Under the pieces are notes generated by a model, which saw nothing but the letters and a program-made list of their open reading frames with translations, searched no databases and was not told where the DNA came from. Positions 16,471 through 24,371 of a stretch of DNA of 64,000 nucleotides are shown piece after piece; position 1 is the stretch's first letter; each line of letters starts with the position of its first letter. The stretch is from Pseudomonas sp. H1h (GTDB lineage Bacteria > Pseudomonadota > Gammaproteobacteria > Pseudomonadales > Pseudomonadaceae): NCBI RefSeq assembly GCF_000633255.1, contig NZ_AYMJ01000018.1:1-64000 (forward strand), given 5' to 3'. The position numbers and the translations under genes were made by a program.

Positions 16471-17487
16471 TCACAGGGCGATCAGCCTGATCGTGCGGCC
16501 ATCGGTGACATTCAGCGCCGCACACAGATCCGGCGTCAGGGACAGCGGTTGATCGGGCTGGTAATCCAGTTCGGCGACGATGGCCCGGAAGCCGTGCAGT
16601 GCGTCGTTACTCAAGAGGTAGCGGCCGCGGGCGTCGATTTGCGGCTGCTGGCGCACGCTGGCGGTCTGACTGTGGGCAATCGAACGGATGTTCGCGGTGC
16701 GCGCATACAGGGTCGGGCCGGCGTCGAACAGATCGATGTAGCTGTTGGTTTCAAAGCCTTCACGCTCAAGGATGTCGAAGGCTTCCTGGCCGTCCGGGTG
16801 AATCCGGCCGATGCACGCCTGGGCAGCCGGGGGCAGCATCGGCACGTAAATCGGGTATTGCGGCATCAGTTCGGCGAGAAACGAGCGGCTTTGCAGGCCA
16901 CACAGGCGCTCGGCCTCGACATAGGGCAGATCAAAGAAATGCTTGCCTAGGGCGTCCCAGAACGGCGAGTGGCCGTTTTCGTCGCTGTAGCCGACAATTT
17001 CGGTGATCACCGCATCGGAGAAACGTTGGGCGTGGGCGGCGATGAACAGCAGGCGCGCCCGCGACAGCAATTCGGAAAAGGCGCTGCGCACCAGCGCGTT
17101 ATCGATGTGAAAGCCGCGCAGCAGAGTGTGGTCGTTGAGGTCGTGACACAGCGACAGCGCCGGCACGCCGTGCTCGATGTTCAATTCCCGCGAGGCACTG
17201 GTGAAGTGCCGGTTGCGCAGGCTGTAGAACGGCTCGTTGAAACCGGCAGTGGCGAGGATCTCCGAGCAGCCGACCAGCCGCCGAGTGTCGAGGTCTTCCA
17301 GCACGAAGAAGTAGTTCTCCGGGCCTTGCGCCTGAACGTCGCTGTCGAACGAGGCGCAGGAACCGGCGATTTTTTCGCGCAGGCGCTCGCTGTCGTCCGG
17401 CAGCGACGTGACGCCGACCAGACTGTCGCGGGCCAGTTGCTGCAATTGCGGCAGGTCGGTTGGCTCGACTGGGCGTAAGACCAGCAT
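16471..17487 (-). CDS. Arginine/ornithine N-succinyltransferase-like protein, AruF type
   Basis: 338 residues, homologous to and probably partner of the downstream AruG-type protein. P. aeruginosa arginine succinyltransferase is a heteromer of AruF and AruG. Shared motifs are MLVLRPVEPTDLPQLQ, GHSPFWDALGKHFFD, FLAELMPQYPIYV and SYIDLFDAGPTLYAR. An AGGAG site precedes the ATG at 17487. Upstream at 119 bp is an APC permease, and further upstream are a glutamine-synthetase-like ligase and an N-formylglutamate amidohydrolase-like protein. The context suggests amine or amino-acid degradation rather than the core arginine pathway. Confidence 0.82.
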   Translation of the reverse strand: MLVLRPVEPTDLPQLQQLARDSLVGVTSLPDDSERLREKIAGSCASFDSDVQAQGPENYFFVLEDLDTRRLVGCSEILATAGFNEPFYSLRNRHFTSASRELNIEHGVPALSLCHDLNDHTLLRGFHIDNALVRSAFSELLSRARLLFIAAHAQRFSDAVITEIVGYSDENGHSPFWDALGKHFFDLPYVEAERLCGLQSRSFLAELMPQYPIYVPMLPPAAQACIGRIHPDGQEAFDILEREGFETNSYIDLFDAGPTLYARTANIRSIAHSQTASVRQQPQIDARGRYLLSNDALHGFRAIVAELDYQPDQPLSLTPDLCAALNVTDGRTIRLIAL

Positions 17488-17606
17488 GGATGCACTCCTG
17501 TATCAAAGGGTTCGGTGATCCCCACCGAACCTGACTATCACTGTCGGTTGCCACGCTTTAAAGCGGCGGTCGCCTGATTTGTTGTCAGACGCTGCCCTTT
17601 TTCTTG

Positions 17607-18956
17607 TCAGCCATTGCTCGGGTCAGGCAGCGCGGTGCTGGCGCCGAGCTTGTTCAGGAAGAACAGGTACACCAGGCCCAAAGCGATCCAGATCAGCCCG
17701 AGTTTCTGCGCATCGACGCCCATGTTGTACATGATGGCGGCGACGATGATGAAACCGATCACCGGGCAGATCAGATGGCGTACGACCTGACCCGACTTCT
17801 GCCGACGCCAGTAGTAGTTGATTACCGTCAGGTGCAGCAGCATGAAACCGCTGAGGGCACCGAAGTTGACCAGCGAGGTCAGGGTGTCGACCGAATTGAT
17901 GAACAGGTAGCAGATCACCAGCGACAGCACCGCCACCAGATAGATGCTCAGGTACGGGGTGTTGTGTTTCGGGTGCACCTTGGCCAGCACTTTCGGCAAC
18001 TTGCCGTCGCGGGCCATGCCGAACAGCAGGCGCGACACGGCGGCTTGCGAGGTGATCGCCACCGCGACGCCCCAGGCCAGTGCGGTCGCCACGCCGGTCA
18101 GCGTCGCCAGCCAGCTGCCGGCAGCGATTTCGGCAATTTCATAGAACGCGGTGTCGGCGGACTTGAAACCCATGCCGGCAGCCAGATCGGTGGCGATCCA
18201 GGTCTGTACGACGAAAATCGCGCCCATCACCACCAAGGTGATCAGCGCCGCTTTGCCGACGCTTTTGCCCGGGTCGCCTTTGATTTCTTCGGCGAGGGTC
18301 GAGATCGCATCGAAGCCGAGGAAAGACAGCACTGCAATCGACACCGCTTGCATCAGCAGGGCGAAGTTGAAGGTTTCCGCGTGATACAACGGCGCCAGGG
18401 TCAGCTCGCCGTTGCCACCACCGTTGTGCAGGGCGTTCCAGGCGTAGAACAGGAAAATCCCCAGCACCACCAGCTGTGCCAGCAGGAAGATGATGTTCAT
18501 CCGTGCGGTGAAAGTGATGCCGCGCAGGTTGACGAAGGTGGCGCTGACCAGGAACGCCAGGATGAAGCCGACTTTCGGAATGTCCGGGTACAGATGGTTC
18601 AGGGCCATCGCCGCATAGACGTACAGCAGCGGTGGAATCAGCAGATAGTCGAGCAGCATCAGCCAGCCGGCGATGAAGCCGACGTGTTGATTGAGGCCGC
18701 GTTGCGCGTAGGAATATACCGAACCTGCAATCGGAAACGCCCGCGCCATGCTGCCGTAGCTCAGCGCGGTGAACAGCATTGCCACCATGCCGATGATGTA
18801 GGCCAGCGGCACCATCCCGGGCGCCTCGGCATTGACGTAGCCATACACGCCGAAGGGGGCGATGGGGATCATGAAGATCATCCCGTACACCACCAGGTCG
18901 GTCAGTGTCAGGCTACGTTTCAACTCCTGTTTGTAGCCGAACTCTTCTATTTCCAT
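17607..18956 (-). CDS. APC-family amino acid/polyamine permease
   Basis: 449 residues with about twelve hydrophobic segments, an inner-membrane transporter of the amino acid-polyamine-organocation superfamily. The first helix has the substrate-binding pattern DLVVYGMIFMIPIAPFGVYG; FLGFDAISTLAEEIKGDP is also characteristic. I chose the ATG at 18956, nine bases after an AGGAG site, over a TTG three codons earlier. It lies 88 bp after the formylglutamate amidohydrolase gene and presumably imports the compound the cluster degrades. The closest characterised relatives carry polyamines, GABA or ethanolamine. Confidence 0.88.
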   Translation of the reverse strand: MEIEEFGYKQELKRSLTLTDLVVYGMIFMIPIAPFGVYGYVNAEAPGMVPLAYIIGMVAMLFTALSYGSMARAFPIAGSVYSYAQRGLNQHVGFIAGWLMLLDYLLIPPLLYVYAAMALNHLYPDIPKVGFILAFLVSATFVNLRGITFTARMNIIFLLAQLVVLGIFLFYAWNALHNGGGNGELTLAPLYHAETFNFALLMQAVSIAVLSFLGFDAISTLAEEIKGDPGKSVGKAALITLVVMGAIFVVQTWIATDLAAGMGFKSADTAFYEIAEIAAGSWLATLTGVATALAWGVAVAITSQAAVSRLLFGMARDGKLPKVLAKVHPKHNTPYLSIYLVAVLSLVICYLFINSVDTLTSLVNFGALSGFMLLHLTVINYYWRRQKSGQVVRHLICPVIGFIIVAAIMYNMGVDAQKLGLIWIALGLVYLFFLNKLGASTALPDPSNG

Positions 18957-19044
18957 GAAGCGCAACTCCTTGTCAGCCTATCCAGCGTTTTTAGTTGTTA
19001 TATCGGTCCATCGTTTACAGCATCAGCGGTTTTTACAGCATTCG

Positions 19045-19797
19045 TTACAGCCACGGTGCCAGGCGCTCGGCCCACAGTGACACGGCTTCGGGGCTGCGCA
19101 GCAGGTCGTTGCGCACCTCGATCAGCACCGACTCCAGCCCTCGTGCATCGCCGTGCACCGGTACCGTCATGTCGCCCAACGGATCAATCCGGTACGGCTG
19201 GTTGCCCGCAACTTTCAGCGGGTGCTGGCCGAGGCCGTCGATCAGCCGTTGCGCATAGGCGCTGGCCTGACCGAACAGCACACCGACTTCCAGCGGGCGC
19301 GGCTGGCCGTAATACACCGGGGTGAAACTGTGAATTCCTACCACCCGCACCGGCTGGCCCTGCGCGACGCGCTCGTCGATCAGGGTCTGCAGCCGGGCGT
19401 GAAACGGTTTGAACAGCTGCTGGCGCCGGTATTCGCGAGTGGCTTCATCCAGATCGCGGTTGCCGGGCACCTGATAGATCTCGCTCTGCGCCGGAATGCT
19501 GTCAGGGGCATGCCGGGGCCGATTGAGGTCGATCAACAGCCGTGAATAGTTGGCGCTCAACAACGTCGCGCCGAGTTTTTCCGACAGCGCTTCTGCCAGT
19601 TGCAGTGCACCGATGTCCCAGGCGATGTGCTCGCGGGCGGCTGCATCGTCCAGGCCCAGATTGCTCAGGGCTTCGGGGATGTAGCGGCTGGCGTGCTCAC
19701 ACACCAGGATCAACGGATGCGAAGAATCTTCGCGGCTCAGGTTGTAGACCGGGCGGGTGTACAACCCCAGTTCGGCGGATTCAGTACAGGCGTGCAT
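19045..19797 (-). CDS. N-formylglutamate amidohydrolase family protein
   Basis: 250 residues. Motifs of the HutG-type N-formylglutamate deformylase family are present: LILVCEHASRYIPEAL, HIAWDIGALQLAEAL, SRLLIDLNRP and VVGIHSFTPVY. These are zinc-dependent periplasm-free hydrolases that release glutamate from N-formylglutamate or related acyl-glutamates. The start is uncertain: an ATG at 19797 or a GTG at 19806. Either way it overlaps the end of the ligase gene, showing tight coupling. No hut genes are nearby, so the substrate is probably not from histidine. Confidence 0.83.
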   Translation of the reverse strand: MHACTESAELGLYTRPVYNLSREDSSHPLILVCEHASRYIPEALSNLGLDDAAAREHIAWDIGALQLAEALSEKLGATLLSANYSRLLIDLNRPRHAPDSIPAQSEIYQVPGNRDLDEATREYRRQQLFKPFHARLQTLIDERVAQGQPVRVVGIHSFTPVYYGQPRPLEVGVLFGQASAYAQRLIDGLGQHPLKVAGNQPYRIDPLGDMTVPVHGDARGLESVLIEVRNDLLRSPEAVSLWAERLAPWL

Positions 19798-21112
19798 AGT
19801 GCTCACACAGGTCAGCGGGCGAGAGCTGTTCCGTCAGCGCCAGTTCCTCGGTTTTAAGGGCGTGGTAGGTGTCGAGCAACGGCTTGGGCAGCCATTGGTT
19901 GAAGGCTGCACTGTCACGCAGGCAATCCAGCGCCTGGGCCAGTGAGGCGGGCAGGGCAACGATGCCCCGGGCCTTGCGTTGCTCGTCGTTGAGTGAATCG
20001 GGAATCTCATCAGTGATCGCGTTCAGTGCCAGACGCTGTTCGATGCCCAGCCGTCCGGCAATCAGCAGCGCGGCCATCGCCAGGTGCGGCGAGGCGGTGG
20101 CGTCCATGGCGCGAAATTCCAGGTTGTACTGCGCCGCCACGGATTTGCCGCCCAGGCTCACGGTCGGGCAGATGCGCAGCGCCGCTTCACGGTTCTGCTG
20201 CCCCAGGCACGCGTAGGACGCGCTCCAGTGATGCGGTTGCAAACGCTCGTACGACACCGGCGTCGGCGCGGTGAACGCACACAGCGCTGGCAGGTAATGC
20301 AGGATCCCGGCAGCCCAATGCTGGCCGAGGGTCGACAAACCGTTGCTGGTGCCGGCGTCGTACAGCATCGGCAGACCTTGCAGATCGAGCAGGCTGACGT
20401 GCAGGTGCACGCCGTTGCACACCGCGTCGGCCTTGGTTTTCGGTGCGAAACTGACGTCGACGCCCATTTGCCGGGCGATTTCGCGGGTGATCTCGCGCAC
20501 ATTCACCGCGCGGTCCGCCGCTGCCACACCGCGAGTCGGGCGGCAGGTGATTTCGTATTGATGTTTGCCGTATTCGGGCAGGAACATTTCCGGTTCAACG
20601 CCGCCGGCGCGCAGGGCACTCAGCAGCCAGCCGCCGAATTCGGCGCCCTGACGCTGGGCTTCGAGGGAGAACGCCTGGTGTTCAGCGAAACCGGCATGCA
20701 GGTTGAATTCGTGTTCGAACGCCGCGTTGACCTGCAAGCCGAGTTCGTCGCGATAGCGCTCGATTTCATCGCGCAACAATGTGCGTGGGCAGGCGCTCCA
20801 TGGGCGTCCATCGGTCTCGCGGATGTCGCCATGGATGAAGTCCAGCGCCGGCGCCGCGGCATCTGGCCCGTTGCCGACGGTGACGCGACTGGCCAGGTCC
20901 GGAATCAGCCGCAAGTCGCCATAAGCGCCCCACGGGTTGGCCTGGGCGATGATGTCCTGCGGCGTCAGTGCGCTGTTGGCCGGCACCCAGCCGCAACCGG
21001 CGGCTTGATAGTGCTCCAGCTCGTCAGTGGGGAACGAACGGCCACGGGTAATGCCGATCAGGTCGGTGGTGACGATGGTGGTCATCGGCAACGGCGTCAG
21101 GCGCTCGCTCAT
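19781..21112 (-). CDS. Glutamine synthetase-like (gamma-glutamyl-amine) ligase
   Basis: 443 residues. The N-terminal beta-grasp start (TTDLIGITRGRSFP) and catalytic features of the GS family are visible: AAFEHEFNL, the Glu-rich site YEITCRPT, NGVHLHVSLLD, the ATP-loop-like segment NREAALRICP and LEFRAMDATASPHLAMAALL. Shorter GS-like proteins linked to permeases and hydrolases, such as PuuA, join glutamate to amines. That role fits here better than nitrogen assimilation. Its start overlaps the isochorismatase stop (ATGA) and its end overlaps the next gene. Confidence 0.85.
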   Translation of the reverse strand: MSERLTPLPMTTIVTTDLIGITRGRSFPTDELEHYQAAGCGWVPANSALTPQDIIAQANPWGAYGDLRLIPDLASRVTVGNGPDAAAPALDFIHGDIRETDGRPWSACPRTLLRDEIERYRDELGLQVNAAFEHEFNLHAGFAEHQAFSLEAQRQGAEFGGWLLSALRAGGVEPEMFLPEYGKHQYEITCRPTRGVAAADRAVNVREITREIARQMGVDVSFAPKTKADAVCNGVHLHVSLLDLQGLPMLYDAGTSNGLSTLGQHWAAGILHYLPALCAFTAPTPVSYERLQPHHWSASYACLGQQNREAALRICPTVSLGGKSVAAQYNLEFRAMDATASPHLAMAALLIAGRLGIEQRLALNAITDEIPDSLNDEQRKARGIVALPASLAQALDCLRDSAAFNQWLPKPLLDTYHALKTEELALTEQLSPADLCEHYARLY

Positions 21113-21753
21113 GGTCGCAGCTCCTGCAACCGGCCGAGCACGGTTTGCGTGTCGGTGATCCAGCAGTAACCCTTGATCGCATTCAGGCAGGCGTCATGCC
21201 GCGCCGGGGTGTAGGTGGCGCAGGCGTCTTCGACCAGCGTCACCAGATAACCACGGTCGGCGGCGTCGCGCACCGCCATGTCGACGCACTGGTCGGTAAC
21301 GATGCCGGCGATGATCAGGTGACGGGTCTCGAGGTTGCGCAGCACGTAATCGATGTTGGTCGAGTTGAACACCCCGGACGAGGTTTTCGGCAACACGATC
21401 TCGTTTTCCACCGGGGTCAGGTCGTCGATGATTCGCGCCTGCTCACTGCCCTTGGGCAGGTGCATGTCCGACAGCTTGTGGTCCAGCGAGCGGTCGCGGC
21501 CGTCGGCGGTCAGGCTTTCGATAATGGTGTGCAGCACGTTCTGCCGCGCTTCGCGAAAGGCGCTGAGCAACCGGCGCTGGTTGGGCACCACCTGCATGTG
21601 GGTGCGGGTCAGGAAATATTCGGCGTCCGGCCCGTTCAGGTGCGGGTCGTATTGCGGTTCGAGCCAGGCACGCTGCATGTCCACCAGCAACAATGCGGTG
21701 TGATCGGTGACAAACGGCAAGTCCCGCGGCGAGCGGTGGGGAAGGCTGAACAT
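21109..21753 (-). CDS. Isochorismatase-like cysteine hydrolase
   Basis: 214 residues. The catalytic triad of the family is clear: Asp in LLLVDMQRAW, Lys in VLPKTSSGVFNST, and Cys in GIVTDQCVDMAVRDA. The family hydrolyses C-N bonds in amides, ureides and carbamates as well as isochorismate. It begins 3 bp after the rpiR-type regulator and overlaps the ligase gene by ATGA, so it is the first enzyme of the cluster. The substrate cannot be deduced. Confidence 0.85.
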   Translation of the reverse strand: MFSLPHRSPRDLPFVTDHTALLLVDMQRAWLEPQYDPHLNGPDAEYFLTRTHMQVVPNQRRLLSAFREARQNVLHTIIESLTADGRDRSLDHKLSDMHLPKGSEQARIIDDLTPVENEIVLPKTSSGVFNSTNIDYVLRNLETRHLIIAGIVTDQCVDMAVRDAADRGYLVTLVEDACATYTPARHDACLNAIKGYCWITDTQTVLGRLQELRP

Positions 21754-21755
21754 CC

Positions 21756-22610
21756 TTATTTATCCTCCAGCAGGTGGGTGTTGAACTCGTTGCGCATCGC
21801 GTCGATGCCTTCCAGGCGATCGGCCAGATCGGGGCTGCGCAGGGTCAGGCTGGCAATCAGCGCCTCGACCTGGGCCAGCGCCGGCACCATGGTGTCGAAC
21901 GGCGAGGCCGATTCGACCGGGGCGCTGATGATCAGGTCGGCGAGTTCGCGCAGCGGTGATGCATAGATGTCGGTGAACAACACCACCCGGGCATTGCGGC
22001 TTTTTGCGGCGCTGGCCACGCGCAGAGCCTGGGTCTGGTAGCGGCGATAGTCGAACAACAGCACCACGTCCTGACGTTGCAGGTCGAACAAGCGGTCAGG
22101 CAGTTGCGCGTTGTCTTCCAGGGCAAAGCAGCCGGGGCGCAGCAGGCGCAAGTGATTGAGCAGGTAGTTGGCCATCAGGCTGCTGAAACGCCCGCCGAAG
22201 CAGTAGATCTGGTGCCGCGTATCGAGCAGCCAGTCGAGCAGAATGCGCACGTCTTCAGGCTGGGTCAGGGCCTGGGTTTCCACCAGCAACCGCTGGCTGT
22301 CGGCCAGATAATGGCCCCAGGCATCGTCCTTGTTCAGGTGCGAGCGCGGTTGCAACAGGGTGCTTGGCGAACGCAGGCGGTGGTCCATGTCGCTGAGCAA
22401 GGCGTCCTGAAATTCGGCATAACCGCCGAATCCGAGCTTCTTCACCAGTCGCACAATGGTCGGATCGCTGACGCCGGCGTGTTCAGCCAGACGCGCCATC
22501 GGACCGAGGCCGTTGCGTGGATACTGGTCGAGCAGGGCGCGAATCACTTTGCGCTCCGACGGCGTCAGCTCCAGGCCGGGATCGGTGATCAAGTCTCTAA
22601 GAGGGGGCAT
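21756..22610 (-). CDS. RpiR/MurR family transcriptional regulator
   Basis: 284 residues. An N-terminal helix-turn-helix (LTPSERKVIRALLDQYP...AEHAGVSDPTIVRLVKKLGFGGYAEF) is followed by a SIS sugar-isomerase-like sensor domain (QIYCFGGRFSSLMANYLL, VVLLFDYRRYQ, RVVLFTDIYASPL). RpiR proteins repress or activate adjacent catabolic genes in response to a metabolite. As first gene of the leftward cluster it likely controls itself and the downstream genes. A perfect 18-bp palindrome lies 62-79 bp upstream. Confidence 0.9.
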   Translation of the reverse strand: MPPLRDLITDPGLELTPSERKVIRALLDQYPRNGLGPMARLAEHAGVSDPTIVRLVKKLGFGGYAEFQDALLSDMDHRLRSPSTLLQPRSHLNKDDAWGHYLADSQRLLVETQALTQPEDVRILLDWLLDTRHQIYCFGGRFSSLMANYLLNHLRLLRPGCFALEDNAQLPDRLFDLQRQDVVLLFDYRRYQTQALRVASAAKSRNARVVLFTDIYASPLRELADLIISAPVESASPFDTMVPALAQVEALIASLTLRSPDLADRLEGIDAMRNEFNTHLLEDK

Positions 22611-22671
22611 CCGGGCTCCTGCTGGATGAAGGGGTGTTGAATTCGTTTCACAATCCGTTAAAACAGTATTT

Positions 22672-22689
22672 ATGTAACTCAGGTTACAT
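22672..22689. promoter_or_regulatory. Palindromic operator candidate upstream of the RpiR gene
   Basis: ATGTAAC-TCAG-GTTACAT, seven-base perfect arms around four bases. The TGTAA...TTACA form matches the general shape of RpiR/HexR-type operators, and its position upstream of the regulator start suits autoregulation. The 22611-22919 gap otherwise holds only the larger hairpin at 22862. Confidence 0.5.
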
Positions 22690-22861
22690 GTCTAGTGAAT
22701 TTTTAGCGGTAGCGATTCAGCGTTTAAATAACGTGAGAGGCCTGTGTCACAAGGGCTACACCGATGTCGTCGACACTTGTAGTCCATTGCCCATTGATTT
22801 GTAAGACATTGCCGTTTTTACGCGCTCATCAGGCCGGACGACCAGTTTGCGAGATCCCCCG

Positions 22862-22903
22862 AACCGCCCGGTTTGCGGCACAATTGCCGCAAACCGGGCG
22901 GTT
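22862..22903. repeat. 19-base perfect inverted repeat, strong GC hairpin
   Basis: AACCGCCCGGTTTGCGGCA and its exact complement flank a CAAT loop. It is not a REP sequence. It ends 16 bp before the likely start of the phosphatase gene and has no T-tract, so it is either a 5' leader hairpin affecting that gene or an operator-like element; termination is less likely. Confidence 0.7.
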
Positions 22904-22919
22904 TGCCGCCCATTAATTG

Positions 22920-23510
22920 ATGTTCAGCGAGTGCAACCCCGTGCAATCCACCCGTTTGACTTTGATTTGTCACGCTCGAACCGTCGCACAGAAATTGTCG
23001 CGTTTTCCTACGAACGAGCCTGTTGAAAATCAGCCATTGGCGCTCGGTGCGCTGGCAAAACAGTTCGGTAGCGCCACGCGTTTGCTGTGCGGGCCGGAAT
23101 TGCGCACGCGGCAGACCGCCGAGGGGTTCGGTGCAACGCCGCAAGTGGACGATGCGCTGCGTGATTGCGACTGGGGGCGCTGGCACGGGCAAGCGATCAA
23201 GGATCTGCAACTGAGTGAGGCCGAAGCCTTGCAAGCGTGGATCAGCGATCCGCAGGCGGCACCCCACGGTGGTGAGTCGGTGATGCAATTGGGCGAACGC
23301 GTGGCGGCGTGGCTGACCAGCCTGCAAGGTGCACCGGGGCACGTCGTCGCCATCACTCATCCGTTCGTGGTGCGCGCCGCATTAATGCAGGTGGTGCAAG
23401 GCGCAGCGTTCAACGCGATTGATGTTGAACCGCTGTCAGTGGTCCAACTGCGATTCAACGGGATCTGGCGGCTACGCTTACCCGGTATCGAACTTGCGGG
23501 AGCACAGTGA
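22920..23510 (+). CDS. Histidine phosphatase family protein (CobC-like) with atypical active-site motif
   Basis: 196 residues. Position and fold markers (LLCGPELRTRQTAEGF, CDWGRWHG, HGGESVMQLGERVAAW, ITHPFVVRAAL) identify the phosphoglycerate-mutase-like phosphatases. CobC-type members dephosphorylate alpha-ribazole phosphate in cobalamin synthesis. The usual N-terminal RHG is replaced by CHA in LICHARTVAQ, although the catalytic His is kept. The stop overlaps the cobF start by one base (TGATG), which supports a cobalamin role. The start is uncertain: ATG at 22920 or GTG at 22941, neither with a strong ribosome site. Confidence 0.8.
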   Translation: MFSECNPVQSTRLTLICHARTVAQKLSRFPTNEPVENQPLALGALAKQFGSATRLLCGPELRTRQTAEGFGATPQVDDALRDCDWGRWHGQAIKDLQLSEAEALQAWISDPQAAPHGGESVMQLGERVAAWLTSLQGAPGHVVAITHPFVVRAALMQVVQGAAFNAIDVEPLSVVQLRFNGIWRLRLPGIELAGAQ

Positions 23511-24265
23511 TGAAACGACTGCTGGTCATCGGCATCGGCGCCGGCAACCCCGACTACATCACCCTGCAGGCGGTGAAGGCGCTCAACCGGGTGGACGTGT
23601 TCTTTTTGATGGATAAAGGCCAGAGCAAAAACAAACTGATCGAGCTGCGCCGGGACATTTGTGAACGCTACATCACCGATCCGGCTTATCGATTCGTGGA
23701 AGCGCAAAGCCCGGAACGTGAACGCGGCGACGTGGACTACACCCGCGCGGTCGATGATCTGAACCGCGCTAAACAGCAAACCTTCGAGCGGTTGATCAAT
23801 GAAGAATTGGCTGACGAGCAGTGCGGCGGTTTCCTCGTGTGGGGTGACCCGGCGCTGTACGACAGCACGATTCGCATTCTGCGGGCGATTCTGGCGTCAG
23901 GCCGCTGTGTTTTCGAGTTTGAAGTGATCCCAGGCATTAGCAGCGTTCAGGCTCTGGCCGCGCAACACAAGGTGCCGCTGAACACCATTGGCCGGCCGAT
24001 CGAAATCACCACCGGCCGGCGCTTGGCGGCGGGGCAAGTGAGTGACACCGACAGTCTGGTGGTGATGCTCGATGCCGAGGACGCTTACCACAGCGTGGCG
24101 GATCAGCAGACCGAGATTTACTGGGGCGCTTACCTCGGCACGCCGGATGAGATTCTGATCAGCGGTAAGCTCAAGGATGTGGCGGATCTGATCGAGCGTA
24201 TGCGCCAGGCGGCGCGGGCTAAGCATGGGTGGATCATGGATACCTATCTGTTGCGCAAGCCTTAG
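23510..24265 (+). CDS. cobF: Precorrin-6A synthase (deacetylating) CobF
   Basis: 251 residues, a SAM-dependent methyltransferase of aerobic cobalamin synthesis. It methylates C-1 of precorrin-5 with loss of the acetyl group to give precorrin-6A. The tetrapyrrole methylase glycine motif VIGIGAGNPDYIT is at the N-terminus; LVWGDPALYDST and VIPGISSVQALAA are further family motifs. Starting at the ATG at 23510, it overlaps the upstream phosphatase stop. The other cob genes are not in the window. Confidence 0.93.
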   Translation: MKRLLVIGIGAGNPDYITLQAVKALNRVDVFFLMDKGQSKNKLIELRRDICERYITDPAYRFVEAQSPERERGDVDYTRAVDDLNRAKQQTFERLINEELADEQCGGFLVWGDPALYDSTIRILRAILASGRCVFEFEVIPGISSVQALAAQHKVPLNTIGRPIEITTGRRLAAGQVSDTDSLVVMLDAEDAYHSVADQQTEIYWGAYLGTPDEILISGKLKDVADLIERMRQAARAKHGWIMDTYLLRKP

Positions 24266-24287
24266 ATTGTTGTTGTATGGGCCGGCC

Positions 24288-24358
24288 CCTTCGCGAGCAG
24301 GCTCGCTCCCACAGGGGGCGCATTTCAAATGTGGGAGCGAGCCTGCTCGCGAAAGCGG
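24288..24358. repeat. REPIN
   Basis: Inverted REPs (TCGCGAGCAGGCTCGCTCCCAC and GTGGGAGCGAGCCTGCTCGCGA) lie between convergent cobF and ftrA. Confidence 0.88.
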
Positions 24359-24371
24359 TCTATGAGTCACC

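Noticed and set aside
17604..19325. Rightward 573-codon frame opposite the APC permease
   Set aside because: His/Gln/Asp-rich shadow typical of antisense to membrane-protein codons; the permease is unambiguous.
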